From: Emydura subglobosa
Taxonomy: Eukaryota > Chordata > Testudines > Chelidae
DNA length: 64,000 bases
Direction: 5' to 3'
NCBI GenBank assembly: GCA_007922225.1
Contig: ML679956.1
Span: 72,036,111-72,100,110 of the forward strand
Position numbers and translations under genes: made by a program. The notes under the pieces are model-generated. The model ran no database searches, was not told the origin of the DNA, and saw nothing but the letters and a program-made list of their open reading frames with translations. Each line of letters starts with the position of its first letter. Positions within the stretch are counted from its first letter, which is position 1. Below are positions 24,377-37,084 of the stretch, in pieces.

Positions 24377-25657
24377 ACCACCGCTCCCCTCCCGCTGGGG
24401 CACGGCTGCCTTCCCTCCGCAGGTGCCTGTCTTAAAGCAAACACGGTGGCGCTGCCTCAAAGCATGGCCCGAGGCCTCCGTTCCCATCGGGGAAGCCTTG
24501 GCAACAGTTGCCACAAAGTCCTTCTTAGCAAATAATGTCAGGAGACCGACGTCATTGCTGGCGGGAGGGGGAAGGAAGGAGAAGGAAGGCAGCTTGTTTG
24601 TGCCAAGTCAAAACAGGCCCAGCAGCAAGTCATGGAAATACAGTCAATGGTTTCTTGATCTGGACTGGGCTGGGCTCTCTGCTGCCGCTCATGCTCTTTG
24701 AAAGCAAGAAGCATCCACCTTGCAGTGGACACCAAATGGAAACGCCTTGTAAAACCCCAAATGAATGCGAGGAAGGAGGCTGCTCCTAGCACATCCTTTG
24801 CAACGTCTGAACCGCACCTAGCTGCTTTGTATAAAGAGAGCATATAGATCCATCGCTCGAGAGATCAACTCCCGGTGGGGCAAGTTTCCTTTGATTTGGG
24901 TAGGGTTGGTTTGCACCTTTCGCCAGTATATTCTTTAATGAATGCAAATCTCCCAGAGATGCTAATTCATATGGTTTCTCCTTCCCATGAGATATTTTAT
25001 GTCCCTCATAGATGTGCTTAAGAAAAATACCAGCAATAAGCCTGAAGCTAGATTGCATCACAAGCCCATTTCTCCTTAGTGCAATTTGCCTCTCAAATGA
25101 ATGGGGCAAACTTGGGAGGCAACCAGTGTAAACCAAATTACGTACAACAGAGCCATCGGTTGCTTTGAAGACATTCAGCATTCAGACATTTAGCAGCTCT
25201 ATTAATTATTGGTGTTCTGCTCATCAGGACATGCAGATACTTTTTTTTGCCCTCCAGTGTAACGAAGTTCGACTTTAAACCAATTCCCAGGCAGCAGAAA
25301 GTCAAATGAGCGGTGCCAAATAAAACAGAGAAAATTACTTGTTGCATGAAAGTAAACGCAATTCTGTGTCAAAAAATCTTACTTTTCCTCAGAGCAGAGT
25401 TGCTGATATGTAGCTTCACCAGCTTCTCTGAAATCTGAGACTAAAGGTTTGTGTTTACATGAAAAACTCAGTGCAGATCCTTCTGTTGTTTAATTGGAGC
25501 TATCCTGATTTACATCAGCTGAGGAGCTGGCCCCATTTTTGTTTTAAATGCAGCTGATGATAAATTTACTGGGCTTTGTTCTGCACACCATAAGAGTGCT
25601 CATGCAGCAGTTTTGACATTTAGAAATGAAATTAAGAGGATTAAAAAAGCAGCTTAC

Positions 25658-25789
25658 CTTGCTATGAAGTGCAAGATCTCCTCGGTCTCTGCCTTCCCAG
25701 CTAAATCCACAAGCAGCGTTCACTCCCCTTCGGCAAGCTAGTTTCAGCCACTTTTGTTTGCTGCTCCGCCACCTCTGTCAGCAGGGGAA
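25658..25789 (-). other. VILL: Candidate untranslated first or second exon of VILL
   Basis: On the minus strand the segment ends AGCAAG before gtaagctgc, a near-perfect donor. It begins after gatttctgcag, a good acceptor, or it may be a first exon with a start site near 25790. It has no long frame, as expected for 5' UTR. VILL coding exon 1 opens with an acceptor, so a non-coding exon upstream is required, but nothing ties this one to VILL except strand and signals. Other candidates in 13.6-58 kb cannot be excluded. Confidence 0.3.
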
Positions 25790-26440
25790 CTGCAGAAATC
25801 GGTAATTTAATACTGTATTTAACTACTATGGAAACTCCTACTAAGAGATCACACCCATTCCCTTCAAAGAGACTTGCAAAGAGACAGAGTGGGTCTACCT
25901 AGGAAGCCATGTGCTCCCACCCAAGATTTTCAGAGCTCTCTGTCAGTGCTGAGCAGACACTAGAATAAGGCTATTTTGTAATATACGTGTTACATATTCA
26001 CTGGGCATTAATGATTAAAAGCTGCTTTACTAGAGAGCTGTTTTGTTTGCATTTAAAGAGTGTGTGAAGGATTCTTTTCACCCCTTCGTCGGTTTACGGA
26101 GGTGGTGGAGTGCAGTGGTGTTCAGCTGACGTGGTCGCACAACAGAGCGTTAGGCCATCTAACAAGGCTGGCCCTCTGTAAAATAACTTGCAAGGCCCCA
26201 TCCCACTCTACTTCCCCATTGCCCAGCCACATCCTGCCAGCCTGTAACTTCTCTCCGCACCCCAGGACACAAGAGCAGAGAATTGCTGGAGCTGGTGGTC
26301 AGAAGCTGTGGCTGGCAACTCACAGGTGGGTCAATGTCTCGCTGATTAATTTAAATCGGAGACCCCTATGTCCAGGGATTGTGCTCGTGGTTATCTATGC
26401 AAAGTCAAACGTGCTGCTGGAGGTCAATATTTAATATGAT
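25790..26440. other. Intergenic: no gene seen
   Basis: This would hold the promoter if 25658-25789 is the first exon. A minus-strand ttaaata word near 25815-25821 is a weak TATA-like candidate only. Confidence 0.3.
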
Positions 26441-26444
26441 GGGA

Positions 26445-26590
26445 GGCAGCAGCATCCACTTAGCCCCTCTATATCTTACTTCCTCACCTGTAAAATGGAA
26501 ATAGGACAACCCTACCTCACAGAAGTGTGGTGAGATCCATACGAGAGCCATATAAACACCCAAGATAGACAGGGAGGGCCTACAACTCTT
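26445..26590 (+). repeat. MIR-like CORE-SINE, 3' half
   Basis: The segment ttcctcacctgtaaaatgga is followed by caaccctacctcacagaagt and gtggtgagatccatacgag. The head is missing. Confidence 0.6.
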
Positions 26591-27204
26591 AGAGACCCAT
26601 AACAAACCTGCCCTCAATCCATCCTACCTGTTATGCCTTCACTGATTTGTTCACTGCAGTATTCCTAGCTATTTAGAGTAACCCACACCTACCATACATA
26701 GCTATGGGCCGGACAGTATACATTGGTATAGCAGCAAGAGAACAGAGCCGATCCATACCATCTGAGAGTCTCGCCCATAGATGTTTAGTCTTAAAGGTCA
26801 TTTGAAAGACTGACACATTTTAGAGATCATTGGGCATAGTGTCATAGAAAAAGGCATGAATTTGCACACCTGACCCCCAAATTAATGCCAAGCTCCTGAG
26901 TTTCCGACAATTACATCTCACTCCACCCAGTGATGGCTCCAATTCGGTTTTGGGTTCTATCTCCAGCCCCTAAAAACAAGAACTGTAGCAATCCCCAAGC
27001 TGTGCTTTAATAACATGGTTACATGATGCTGGTGGTGGCGTACAGAGGTATGGGACAGGCCTATGGCATTTTAGGCACCAGTACACTAGTTTTTGGCCAC
27101 AGTATAACCTTCCTATTGACCTACACATAAAGTAACGCAGGTTTCATTTTAACTGGAGCAGTGCATCTTCATTTCTCAAAGTAGCACCAGGTTGTTCTAT
27201 GGTA

Positions 27205-27345
27205 TACTGAAGAAAAGCATGGTCTTATTGGTGCATAGGGCAGTAGATTTGGGGTCTATTTCTGGGATCTGTCACCTTGAGCAGTTAGGCCCTAATCTTC
27301 AAAAGTGGCCTCTGGTTTTAGGTGACCCAGTTTTTGGGTGCCCTG
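27205..27345 (+). repeat. MIR-like SINE head joined to an old repeat
   Basis: The segment catggtcttattggtgcata, then tttctgggatctgtcacctt, is MIR-like. From about 27295 it continues as cttcaaaagtggcctctggt and cagtttttgggtgccctgat, another dispersed repeat. Confidence 0.45.
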
Positions 27346-27565
27346 ATAGACACACATGGGGCACAGCTTCAGAAGTACAGAGCGCCTGGAAGCAACTGGC
27401 CAGTGAGAGGCATATGTTGTTCACACGTGATCTGGGTTGAGTTTGATCCACCATGCAATACCTGAGAACTTTAGGATCAGCAGTTGAGCTAGGAAGAGGG
27501 TAATCCTTCTTAGAACCACCCTCCTACACCTCCCTTTTCAAGGCTGTCACGGGATATCCTGAGTA

Positions 27566-27696
27566 CCAGAGGGGTAGCCGTGTTAGTCTGTATACAGCAA
27601 AATCTGATGAAGTGGGTTGCAGCCCATGAAAGCTTATGCCGGCAGATATTAAATTTGTTAGTCTTTAAAGTGCTATAGGACACACTTTTTTTTTGT
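27566..27696 (+). repeat. Dispersed repeat with gtagccgtgttagtctgta motif
   Basis: The segment agaggggtagccgtgttagt, then gatgaagtgggttgcagccc, atgaaagcttatgcc and ttgttagtctttaaagtgc, is a very common dispersed repeat in turtle and crocodilian DNA by my memory. I do not assign its class. It ends in a T-rich run (cactttttttttgtaatg). Confidence 0.65.
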
Positions 27697-28639
27697 AATG
27701 GGATAACCTGAGATTCTTGGGTCCCAGAGGGCTACTTCCAGGGCTGTAATGATAAATTAAAAAACATAGCTAAGTTAACTTTTTTGGTGTTCCAGGTCAG
27801 GCGGTGACAGGAAGACACTAACAATGTACAGAGGCGCCCTAATTTTGAATTAGGTGTAGACTAGACTAGAGGACATCAGAGTGAAAACCAGAAGTGTCAT
27901 TAAACTACATTTTTGGCATTCACTTTCACATACCAAGTGACCAGACGTCACCTTGATTTGCTCATCATGGGAGAGGAGGAGAGAGTAAACCCCATATTCC
28001 CCACGAGACGTGGGTAAACTCCAACTACCTGCGTTTACCCTCAAACGCACTACTACCTACTTCAGTACAGATCTGTCCGGGACAATTCCTCCTTTCTGGG
28101 TGCTCTGTTAAAGGAACAGAAGTGGCTGGACAGTAGGGATAGATGGGCTAGTTGGCTGCACTGGATCTGTGGCGATATACACCAGCTGAAGAAGGTCTGC
28201 CTATCGGTCTGTGCATAAGCCTGTCTACACAGGGAAACATAACCTTTCCAGGGACTGTGTCATGGCCGCATAGTACCGTGACCATGTTATAACATAGTTT
28301 ATTCTTGGCCACCTAGCTGGGAGAAAGCCTAGAATAGGCCAGTACTGCCTTTAACCACAGTAGATTATGGAGGGTCGGGAGGGCTTTGGAGTATACTGTA
28401 TATATTACTGCTTCCCAATCTTTGTAATGGTCCTTCAGTTCTGGATGAGACTAATGGACCAGATACAGAGTGACCCTAAATGGTAACGGCAGGTGCTCAG
28501 CACTTTTGAAAACCAGGCCCATCTTACATGGGTGATCCGTCCCTGCGTCACTTGTACTAATGATGGTAGTACCTCTCCCCACTGTGCCTGGGCCAGCCTG
28601 CTCTTTAGCCATAGAGTCGGATAATGTCCTTCCCCTACG

Positions 28640-29150
28640 GACAAGTTAGACAAAAACAAAAATCTATTTTCTTCTAAATTTTCTGTGGAAAAATTTGCCT
28701 TTTTGGCGGACAATCTAAACCTGAAATATTTTGATTCTGAAATCAAATTGGTGCCTTCTGGGGGTGGGAGGTGGAGCGCCTTGTGCTCCTTTTCTCTACA
28801 ATAGGCTGGGCGCCCAAGGCGGACTTCATCTCCCATGATGCATCACGGTGTCCCCCTTATCGTGAGAGCAGGCAGTTGCATTCATAGAAGTCTCTGACTG
28901 TGGTGCATCATGGGAGATATAGTCTGACTGGGGAGACTGGCCCACAGAGAAGAATGAGGGAATTGAATGGCAGCTCCCATAAGGTATCGCAGTGGAATAG
29001 CTGAAACAAAATATCTCAGTTCTGGGACAAAATATTGCAGGTTTGGGATTTATTTTTTTGGTGGCCATTCAGAGTTTTCCACAGAAAGACGCTTTAATTC
29101 ACTCAGACCTCCAATTTGTCCTTTGATGGACAAATTTTGACCAGCCCGAT
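28640..29150. repeat. Palindromic MITE-like element, copy 2 (ZNF143-like motifs)
   Basis: The segment atctcccatgatgcatcac (28828-28846) faces gtggtgcatcatgggagat (28900-28918), an inverted pair matching at 18 of 19 bases. The outer arms read ttctgtggaaaaatttgcct on the left and agttttccacagaaagacgc on the right, also inverted. The full element is therefore a large imperfect palindrome. Confidence 0.7.
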
Positions 29151-29985
29151 GTACAATATCAAGGGGACAGCCCCTGATCTAAAGCTGCATCAATGGAGGA
29201 GGAGCGTTTTAGGGCCAAATCCTGAGATTCTTCGTCAGTTTATACTCAGTCCTTTCTGAGTCAAAACTCCCATGAAGACAAACCCAAGACAATCAAGTAA
29301 GGAATGAACCTCTAACTTCTGTGCATGTCAATTAGCCCACGTAGGCAAGGAGTGAGCGTTAATCTGACGGATGGGCCCTGCTGCCTTCAAGGTGAGTCGC
29401 TGGAGTATGGAACTGGTCCGCTGAATACAGTGAAAGCTACTTTGCTCTCTGGCAATGTTTAGACATGGAACAGCCTATCAGATGAAAACCTCCTTTGGAA
29501 CCAGCACCGTATTGGAGTTCTTTTGTGTGAATGGATGACTAGCTACCTCTGGCTGGCAATTGTGTTCCAGTTAATGGTTAACATGACTGCAAAAAATGAA
29601 ACTGCCTTGAAATGAATAAAGCGCTCACAGGCCTATGGGATGAATGCTCCACCACCTAGCCTCCTCGTTAGCTTGATGTTATCTCATGGCTCGAGCAGCT
29701 CAGAATAATAACAGTCAAACTATCGTACAGAAGCTACCTCACTTTGCTCAGCAGCACAGCTGTTTGCAGCTGTATCGTGTGCACGGCTGATGCCAGCTGT
29801 GGATAATCATTAATACTTTACTTAATGTGGCATCTTGCATGCAAAGATCTCAAAGTTCATTTGCAAATATTATCTGCGTCTCCTCGCACCTGGGGCGGGA
29901 AGGAAAGGTCCCACCCAAGCTGAAGCAGAGGTTAAGGCCAAATTGTCAGAAACGGACTCTGGTTTGGAATGTTTTCGTTTTTGGG
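29151..29985. other. Intergenic: no gene seen
   Basis: No splice-bounded exon, clear repeat end or tandem repeat was found here. Confidence 0.3.
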
Positions 29986-29989
29986 CATC

Positions 29990-30128
29990 CCGCTTGGGAA
30001 ACTGAAGGCTTGATTTGCAGATCTGCTGAAGTAAATGGGAGCAGTGGGTGCTCAAGCGCCTCTAAAATCAGCCCCTCAGTGTCTAAAGTTGGGTACCCCA
30101 AAAATTGAAGCAATCACACTTTTTAAAA
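29990..30128. repeat. Old interspersed repeat fragment
   Basis: The segment agcagtgggtgctcaagcgc, then ctaaaatcagcccctcagtg and taaagttgggtaccccaa, is related in wording to the pieces at 8881 and 27295. Confidence 0.4.
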
Positions 30129-30129
30129 T

Positions 30130-30242
30130 TCAGCCCTAGGAGACTTGCTTGAAGTTACAGAGTGAGTTGGGGTAGAGAGAGAGGAACAGAACCCAGGATT
30201 CCTGACTCAGTCTCCTGCTGTAACCACTAGGCGCTCACTCGT
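30130..30242 (-). repeat. MIR-like CORE-SINE, head and core
   Basis: The segment gagacttgcttgaagttaca is followed by aacagaacccaggattcctg and tgtaaccactaggcgctcac. The B box, read on the minus strand, is within the middle piece. Confidence 0.65.
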
Positions 30243-32140
30243 CACATGGCTATTGCATCAGAAATGACTCATCTGACCTCAGATCCTTGAGAGGAATCGG
30301 AGGTTGCCAGCGGGGCATCCCTATGAGACGCTCTTAAGCTCAGCTGCATTAGTGTCTTTCTTGGCTTTCTGTCTCCCATGCAGAACACTCTGCATTCCAG
30401 AGCCCTGGGAGGTGGAGGAAATGGAACTGGTCCTGCCTGAATCTGTACCTTGAAACATTACTGGGAGTTACTTGCACGAACCAGGCGACAGCAAACCTGC
30501 TCAGATCAAAGCTGGGGCCATCACACACAATTGCTGTTGAAACCAGATTCCCCTTGATGGCCAGTCAACGGGGAGGAGAAAGAAAGTATAGTGGATTGCA
30601 CAGGAGGGCCATTTACTACGGTGACTGGCATTGTGCAATGGTCAAGGCTCAGCTACGGGAGTGAAGTGCCCTGCACCAGTGCAAAGCAGCCACTGGAAGT
30701 AGAAGGATCCCGTCCTGAGCTTGTCCTGTACCACTGGTCTTTTTTTCCTTAGAGCTGCCCATCATTGCTACTGCCGGCTGAATGTCGCTGGCGGCAGAAG
30801 TGGTGGGAGCAGTAGGGCAGGCAAGTCACTGGTGGCTAGTCTAGACTAGTTCTCCCAGCGTCACTGGCACCGGTGAGAAAGTCAGAGCATAAAAAGAGCG
30901 CAGACAGTCTTCCAGACTGTTACTCCTCTGCTTTCCCCAGGCACAGGAGGCTAAGCTGAGAGAGGGAAGGAGATGGAAGAAGAGTTTTGTGGAGGGAGCA
31001 GAGAACTCTTTGCAAACACCCACTCCAGGACTGCTGCCGTCAGCCATGGAAGTAGAGAAAGTAGAAGGAAAAGGCTGTGGAGGGTTCCATGGTGCAAACT
31101 GCTCAATGTGGCTCAGACTGACCTGCAACTCCAGTTCCTGGAGGTTTTGCCTGGCCTCTGTCTGGACACCTCCTTCAGCTTCTATTTAGAATTCAAAACC
31201 CCCAGCCGCTTTACTTTCATCCGTCAATGTACCTCTCTCTCCTTTTCTCCTCTCTGGCATGTCACCCTAGTTTGCTTCTCCTTTCCTGATCGACAAACCC
31301 CCTGAATTTCTGGAGCAATTTCAGCCGAAGCAGCGAACAGTCCCTCCACCCACAAAGCAACAGAGGATGGAAAAAACTCAACCCAAAAAAACTCAACCCA
31401 AATACAAAGATACCCCTTCCCCCACTCCCATTTCATCTTAGTTCTAGCATCACTCCCAGGTCTCATCATCACTGAGCAACCTCCTCCAGAGCTAAAGAAT
31501 GCTCCAGACACTGGACCGACACCTAAAGCACCACTAGGAGAGTCACTGTGGGGAGATCAAATGCACGGAGGTACGATGATAGTCCACAGTGTCCGATGAA
31601 AACATTACGTGCGTTCTCATGTGGTTGTATAAGCTGATCTGTGAGGAGCAGGACTGCAAACAGATGTCATGCAGGAATGTGCCGGCTCCCACTGAAGACA
31701 CGGCATGATGCTTGGCCCTTTTTTCAATCTGTTTTTCATGTGCGTCTTCCTCCCAGTGTTTACAACCTTTGATGGAGAGTTACTCTCCATTCCGACCTGG
31801 CCTTGGCTGTGTCTTCCAAGTTATCAGTATTTATGTGTCATGAAGTGAGATTCCGCTTCAAGGTGTCTTTGAAGCATTTCCGTGGATCCCTCCTCCTGTG
31901 CTTTTTGAGTTCCAGCTTGCCGTAGACAATGCTTACCAAACACGAGGGACATTGAACTAGAGGCAGAAGGTGGAAGTCATAGCACAGTGTAAACAGATGG
32001 CAACTGTGCCGAACCAATGTGACAAAGGAGAAATGGAAAGAATTCTGGTTTTACTCCAATGCCCAAACTAGAAGGTGTAACGTATTTCCTCTGGAAACTT
32101 CCATTTTAAGACCTATGAGGAAAAAAACAGACCTAAACCT
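30243..32140. other. Intergenic: no gene seen
   Basis: The piece 31375-31400 carries a short tandem (aaaaaactcaacccaaaaaa / actcaaccc). Overlapping frames near 30841-31305 have no domain. Confidence 0.3.
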
Positions 32141-32142
32141 TG

Positions 32143-32345
32143 GGAGAGGGGAGGAAGGATGGCCCTGTGCTTAGGGGACTAGTTTGGGACCTGGGTCACG
32201 TTCCAGCACCACCACAGAATTCCTTGGGCATGTCACTTCACCCCTTCGTGCTTCAGTTCCCCATGAGTACAAGGGGGATAAATCACATTGCCCTACCTCA
32301 TAAGGATGCTGTGAATAAATACATTAAAAATTGGGAGGTGCTGTG
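32143..32345 (+). repeat. MIR-like CORE-SINE
   Basis: The segment atggccctgtgcttagggga (head) is followed by ttccttgggcatgtcacttc (core), tgcttcagttccccatgagt and ctgtgaataaatacatta. Confidence 0.68.
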
Positions 32346-32539
32346 ACATTGTGCTGATTGGGCGACATAAGAACCTTAGGCAGACAACCAGACAGGGAGT
32401 GACCTTAGCTAGATACACGCACATTATTAGATTTTAGGCAAAAAAGGGCAAATACTTTCATGACTAAAATGTCACAGGAACTGATGGGCTACAACTACAC
32501 AGGGCCATAGACACTGCCATACGAGAGCTCACCCTCTAG

Positions 32540-32745
32540 TCTAACGAACTGTATCCAATGGTGGCCAATGCGGAACTCTTTAGAAGCACGCATAACTCTC
32601 ATTCTGTAATGCACTCAATTTTTCAGTACTATCCCATGAAGGGGAAATTTCTTCCTGACCCAGTTGGTCATCAGTTTATGCCCTGAAGCATGATGGTTGC
32701 CATAACCTTTATGAGTTTCTTCCTAACTAGCAGAAATCAGGTGCT
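32540..32745 (+). mobile_element. Probable CR1-type LINE 3' UTR fragment
   Basis: The segment ttcttcctgacccagttggt, then catcagtttatgccctgaag, catgatggttgcc and agtttcttcctaactagcag, is typical of a CR1 3' UTR subfamily. No terminal octamer is visible, so this is less certain than the others. Confidence 0.4.
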
Positions 32746-34130
32746 ATTTTTACACAGCGAATCCTTGTAAGCTGCATGCCTCAGGAAGGTAGGTCGTGCC
32801 GTGTACACTGTGGGCGTGGATCCAGGCTGCTGTGCCGCTCTACTCTTGATCACTGTTTATTCACTTGCACTATAGACCGGGAATCGCAGGTACAGGGAGC
32901 AAACAGAGGTGCAGGCAGGGAGAACCATGGGGGGTTTGCAAATAATCCAGTCCTGGTTTTCTACATCGCCAAATCGAGACTGTGGTCCTGTGGGCCGTGA
33001 GCCCGCTCCCACTAAATTCAAAGAGACTTTTACCCCTGGTCATGAAAGCCACCGCCAGACACCCGGTCTTTTCTGCACTCCATTGGGAGTGAATGGGGTG
33101 GAGGACACAGAAATCAGGGCTTGGGCATTCTGCTTCTTATCAGCCATTAACTACAGAAGGGAGCTCTCCCGTAAGCCGAAGCGGGTAGAAAACGAGGAGG
33201 GGCGTGTTGGCGATAAGACAGCTAGAATTCTCCACTGCGCTGGCTGATGGACCTGATGCTTGTGAGGAGCGCCTGTGAGGTACTGAGGCCAGCAGGCGTT
33301 CAGGGCACTCAGAGCCTGGCAGGATTGAGAAGGGAGGGCGGCGCTGCCCACGTGACCTTTGAGGCAGAAGAGAACAGATCTCGCTGTCTAGAATTTTGGG
33401 AGGATGAAGAGGCATTAGTACGTGGCGTCCGCACCAGACCCTGAGCATAAAGCGGTTGGGCTTTGTGCGAATCGTCGTCGTCTCGCAGAGATCGGGCCTT
33501 CCTTCCGTTGCTCGTTAACTTTTTAAAGCAGTGTTGCCTGCTCGTCCACCACATTGCGAGGATGGACAAAAACAGATCAGCAGCCTGTGTTCTCCCACTC
33601 TCCCTCGGCGCTCAGAGGGGTGCCCTCCCTGGCCCCGCCTGCAAGGCCACCCCAGAGATTTGTGGAGTTGCGGGATTGAGTCGGATCTAGGAACTTCGCC
33701 TGGCGCCATCGACCGAGGTCACGCTGGCTGGCACAACGGCCCAGAGTAGACTATATGCGTTGGATGACGACGAGGAACATTCTGATCACAGTGACTGTTT
33801 TCTTTCTTGACGTCAATGGAGCTGCAACGTGTTACAGCACCTGAGGATCTAGATCACTGACTGGTTATTACGCAGGGCCTTTCGGTCCAAAGATCCCAAA
33901 GCCTGGTGCAGCCTTTACAAACTGGTTGTGCGTTACACGCTGAAACTGAAATGCAGCCACTGCTAAGGTGAGACATCACAGTCTGTAGACCGGGCCCTGC
34001 AACACCACACACAACAGTTCAGGATGGGATGCAAAGGCTACTTTGCTTGAAAAGGCAGAGTTGGGAAGCATGTAGTTACCTGACTAGAATTTAGTCAGAT
34101 CAGGTTAGTAAACAACTACACAGAGCTAGT
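32746..34130. other. Intergenic block with raised CpG, no gene
   Basis: The segment 33170-33770 has more CpG than its surroundings (for example gcgaatcgtcgtcgtctcgc) and one cccacgtgacc E-box-like site near 33347. Many short frames overlap on both strands, which GC-rich non-coding DNA would also give. Confidence 0.3.
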
Positions 34131-34139
34131 GTTGTTAGT

Positions 34140-34382
34140 AATAATATGGCATTGTTGAGAAACCCCGACACGGCAGAGATGGTCCCTACCCTGAAGAGTT
34201 TACAGTCTAAACAGGTAAGACAAAAGGTCAGAGAAAGGAAGTATCATCTTTCCCATTTTATAGATGGCACAAAGAGATTAAATAACCTTCCCCAGTTAAC
34301 ATAGGAAATTTGTAGCAAAGGTAAGAATTAAACCCTTAGGTGCCAATCCAATGCCTTAACCACAAGACCAACCTTCCTTTCT
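34140..34382 (-). repeat. MIR-like CORE-SINE, near full length
   Basis: The tail end comes first: gatggtccctaccctgaaga, then gtttacagtctaaac. Then come cccattttatagatggcaca (core side) and ccttaaccacaagaccaacc (head). Confidence 0.72.
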
Positions 34383-34744
34383 GAAAGGGAGACAGGTTAT
34401 TTATAGCTTTCTCCTACACAACCAGCTCCTCTGTCCTCAATAGACGCAGATGCTTCCCTGTAGCTATAGAAATATTTCACCCTTGAAGAGTTAAAAACAG
34501 GTCTGAGGTTCAGTAACAACACGTTCATGAACTTGACCGACTTTTGCAGACCCCCAAAATGTTTTGGAGTTTCGCAAAACCCCAAGCTGCACTCATCTCT
34601 AATGCAAACCTCCTGAAAACCAGTAACTACACATGCTCAGAGTGCCAGCACATGCCAACATTGTCATCAGATAATAACCTGGTACGTTACAAGGTCAGCT
34701 GACTCTGGAAAGAACACATTTTACAGTCATGTTTGATCAAGTCA

Positions 34745-35990
34745 TGACTGTCCTTGTCATGTCTGATCTACCAGATTGCCTTCTATGAAGAGGTGACTGG
34801 CTCTGTGGATGTGGGGAAAGCAGTGGACGTGATATACCTTGACGTTAGCAAAGCTTTTGATACAGTCTCCCACAGTATTCTTATCAGCAAGTTAAAGAAG
34901 TATGGGTTGTATGAATGGACTAGAAGGTGGATAGAGAGCTAGCTGGATCATTGGGCTCAACAGGTAATGATCAATGGCTTGATGTCAAGTTGACAGCCGG
35001 TAACAAGCAGAATGCCCCAGGGATTGGTCCTGGGGCCGGTTTTGTTCAACATCTTCATTAATGATCTGGAGGATGGGGTAGATTGCACCCTCAGCAAGCT
35101 TGCAGATGACACTAAGCTGGTGGGAGTGGTAGATATGCTGGAGAGCAGATATGGGATACAGAGTGATAGACAAACTGGAGAATTGGGCCAAAAGAAATCT
35201 GATGAGGTTCAACAAGGACAAGTGCAGAGTCCTGCACCTAGGATGGAAGAATCCCATGCACAGCTACAGACTGGGGACCGACTGCTTAGGCAGCAGTTCT
35301 TCAGAAAAGGACCTGGGGGTTACAGTGGATAAGAAGCTGGATATGAGTCAGCAGTGTGCCCTGGTTGCCAAGAAGGCTAATAGCATATTGGGCTGCATTA
35401 GTAGGAGCATTGCCAGGAGATCGAGGGAAGTGATTATTCCCCTCTATTTGGCATTGGTGAGGCCATATCCAGAGTATTGTGTCCAGTTTTGGCCACCCCC
35501 CAAAACTACAGAACGGATGTGGACAAATTGGAAAGAGTCCAGCGGAGGGCAACAAAAATGATTAGGGGGCTGGCGCACAAGACTTTATGAGGAGAGGCTG
35601 AGGGAACTAGTTTTGTTTAGTCTGCAGAAGAGAAGAATGAGGGGGGATTAGATAGCAGCCTTTAACTACCTGAAAGGGGGTTCCAGGGAGGATGGAGCTA
35701 GGTTGTTCTCAGTGGTAGTAGATAACAGAACAAGGAGCAATGGTCTCAAGTTGCAGTGGGGGAGGGTAGGTTGGATATTAGGAAAAAGTTTTTCACTAGG
35801 AGGGTGGTGAAGCACTGGAATGGGTTACCTAGGGAGGTGGTGGAATCTCCATCCTTAGAGTCCTTAAGGTGTGGCTTGACAAAGCCCTGGCTGGGATGAT
35901 TTAGTTGGGGTTGGTCCTGCTTTGAGCAGGGGCTTGGACTAGATGACCTCCTGAGGTCCCTTCCAACCCTAATCGTCTATGACTCTATAC
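34745..35990 (+). mobile_element. CR1 LINE, 5'-truncated, reverse-transcriptase part and 3' UTR
   Basis: In frame pieces give VIYLDVSKAFDTVSHSILIS (RT domain, the D-x-x-KAFD block), then [20 protein letters not shown] and LADDTKLVG (the catalytic ADD), then [20 protein letters not shown] and [15 protein letters not shown]. These are standard CR1 ORF2 blocks in order. A stop at 34939-34941 and shifts near 35200 and 35560 break the frame, so it is dead. The 3' end is ctagatgacctcctgaggtc, then ccttccaaccctaatc and tctatgactctata, the CR1 terminus. It is the best-preserved CR1 here. Confidence 0.92.
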
Positions 35991-36329
35991 AGCAATGGCC
36001 CAGTGACATGGGGGACTGATTAGCACAAGTCACTATGTAGTCATTGTTCTAACATAACCTGGCAGAGGCCAACAGCAGAATATCCCCTGAAGTCACTATA
36101 GTTACCGTGGTAGTGCCTGGACATCTCTGTCACAGTTCCTGAGGTCACTGCACCTCTGACCCCTTCGTGGCCTCCTTGAGGGCACTCTACTGAGGTCTCA
36201 GGCCTCTAGCCATCACCATGGGTAGGAGTCCGGCAACTCTCTCCCTCTAGACCAGAGATTCTGGCTTACTGGGAAATTCAGAGGTAGCTGAGAGGAGTTA
36301 TACACAAGCTACTCCATATAATTTGTGTC

Positions 36330-36560
36330 TTACGTCAACTTCCTAAATTCTCTTCTGTGTGCTGTCTCCACTACACTGCACCAATGGGAAATGCGTACCC
36401 GTCGACGCAGCGCTATGCTTTTTTTGGGGGTGGGTTTTATTGAATCGACTTCCAGATCGATTGAGAGGGTCTTCACTTTTGCTCACTCGATCTGAATAAA
36501 TCGATCTGACGGTGGCAAATTCGAAGACATACCCTTCGGCTGCAGTTCACTGTGATTGCC
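36330..36560. mobile_element. CpG-containing MITE, copy A
   Basis: The segment gggaaatgcgtacccgtcga, then cgcagcgctatgcttttttt, ggggtgggttttattgaatc and ctcgatctgaataaatcgat, aligns with 49648-49750. The ends are not defined. Confidence 0.5.
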
Positions 36561-37084
36561 TCGGCAGGTCTGACTTCCGTTCAGCACCCGTAGTCCTGTT
36601 CTCTCAGGCGCAATGACAAGGCTAACCAGGGGACACGCCAGCCTTCCCAAAGCAAAGTACTATTTATTCAAAACAAAAGCATAACCGAGAAAACACACCT
36701 TCAAAACAACAAACAGACCATACGTATGTCAAGCTTAACTGGCGTCAACACCTACCACATGAAGACCCTGCCTGGGCCAAAGTACTTCAAACCCTTCCAG
36801 CCTCTTGGTCACAGGGTCATGTCAGTTTCCAGATGAAGGGACAGTAACATCCTCCCACATTTGTTTTGTTTGCCACTTTTCTTCAACCAGTTGAAACCAG
36901 TCTCTGCAATTCCCTGCAGGGGTAAGGTATGTCCAGACTTGTTTACCTGCATAGTGATTTGCATTAAATTACTCTCAGTGATTTTAGTTCTTAAAGGAAA
37001 CTCCTGTAACTCCTTCCTGGATCACAGTGATAGAGTTGATGCAATAGAACTGAAGATATTCCACATGTCCACAGCAGCTATCAC
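36561..37084. other. Intergenic: no gene seen
   Basis: No recognisable repeat end or exon was found in this stretch. Confidence 0.3.

Noticed and set aside
24499..24511. ggcaacagttgcc as an RFX X-box
   Set aside because: The half-sites are in the opposite order from the X-box consensus (GTTGCC then GGCAAC).
24261..24701. 146-codon plus frame
   Set aside because: It includes a poly-Phe run from a poly(T) tract and has no other feature.
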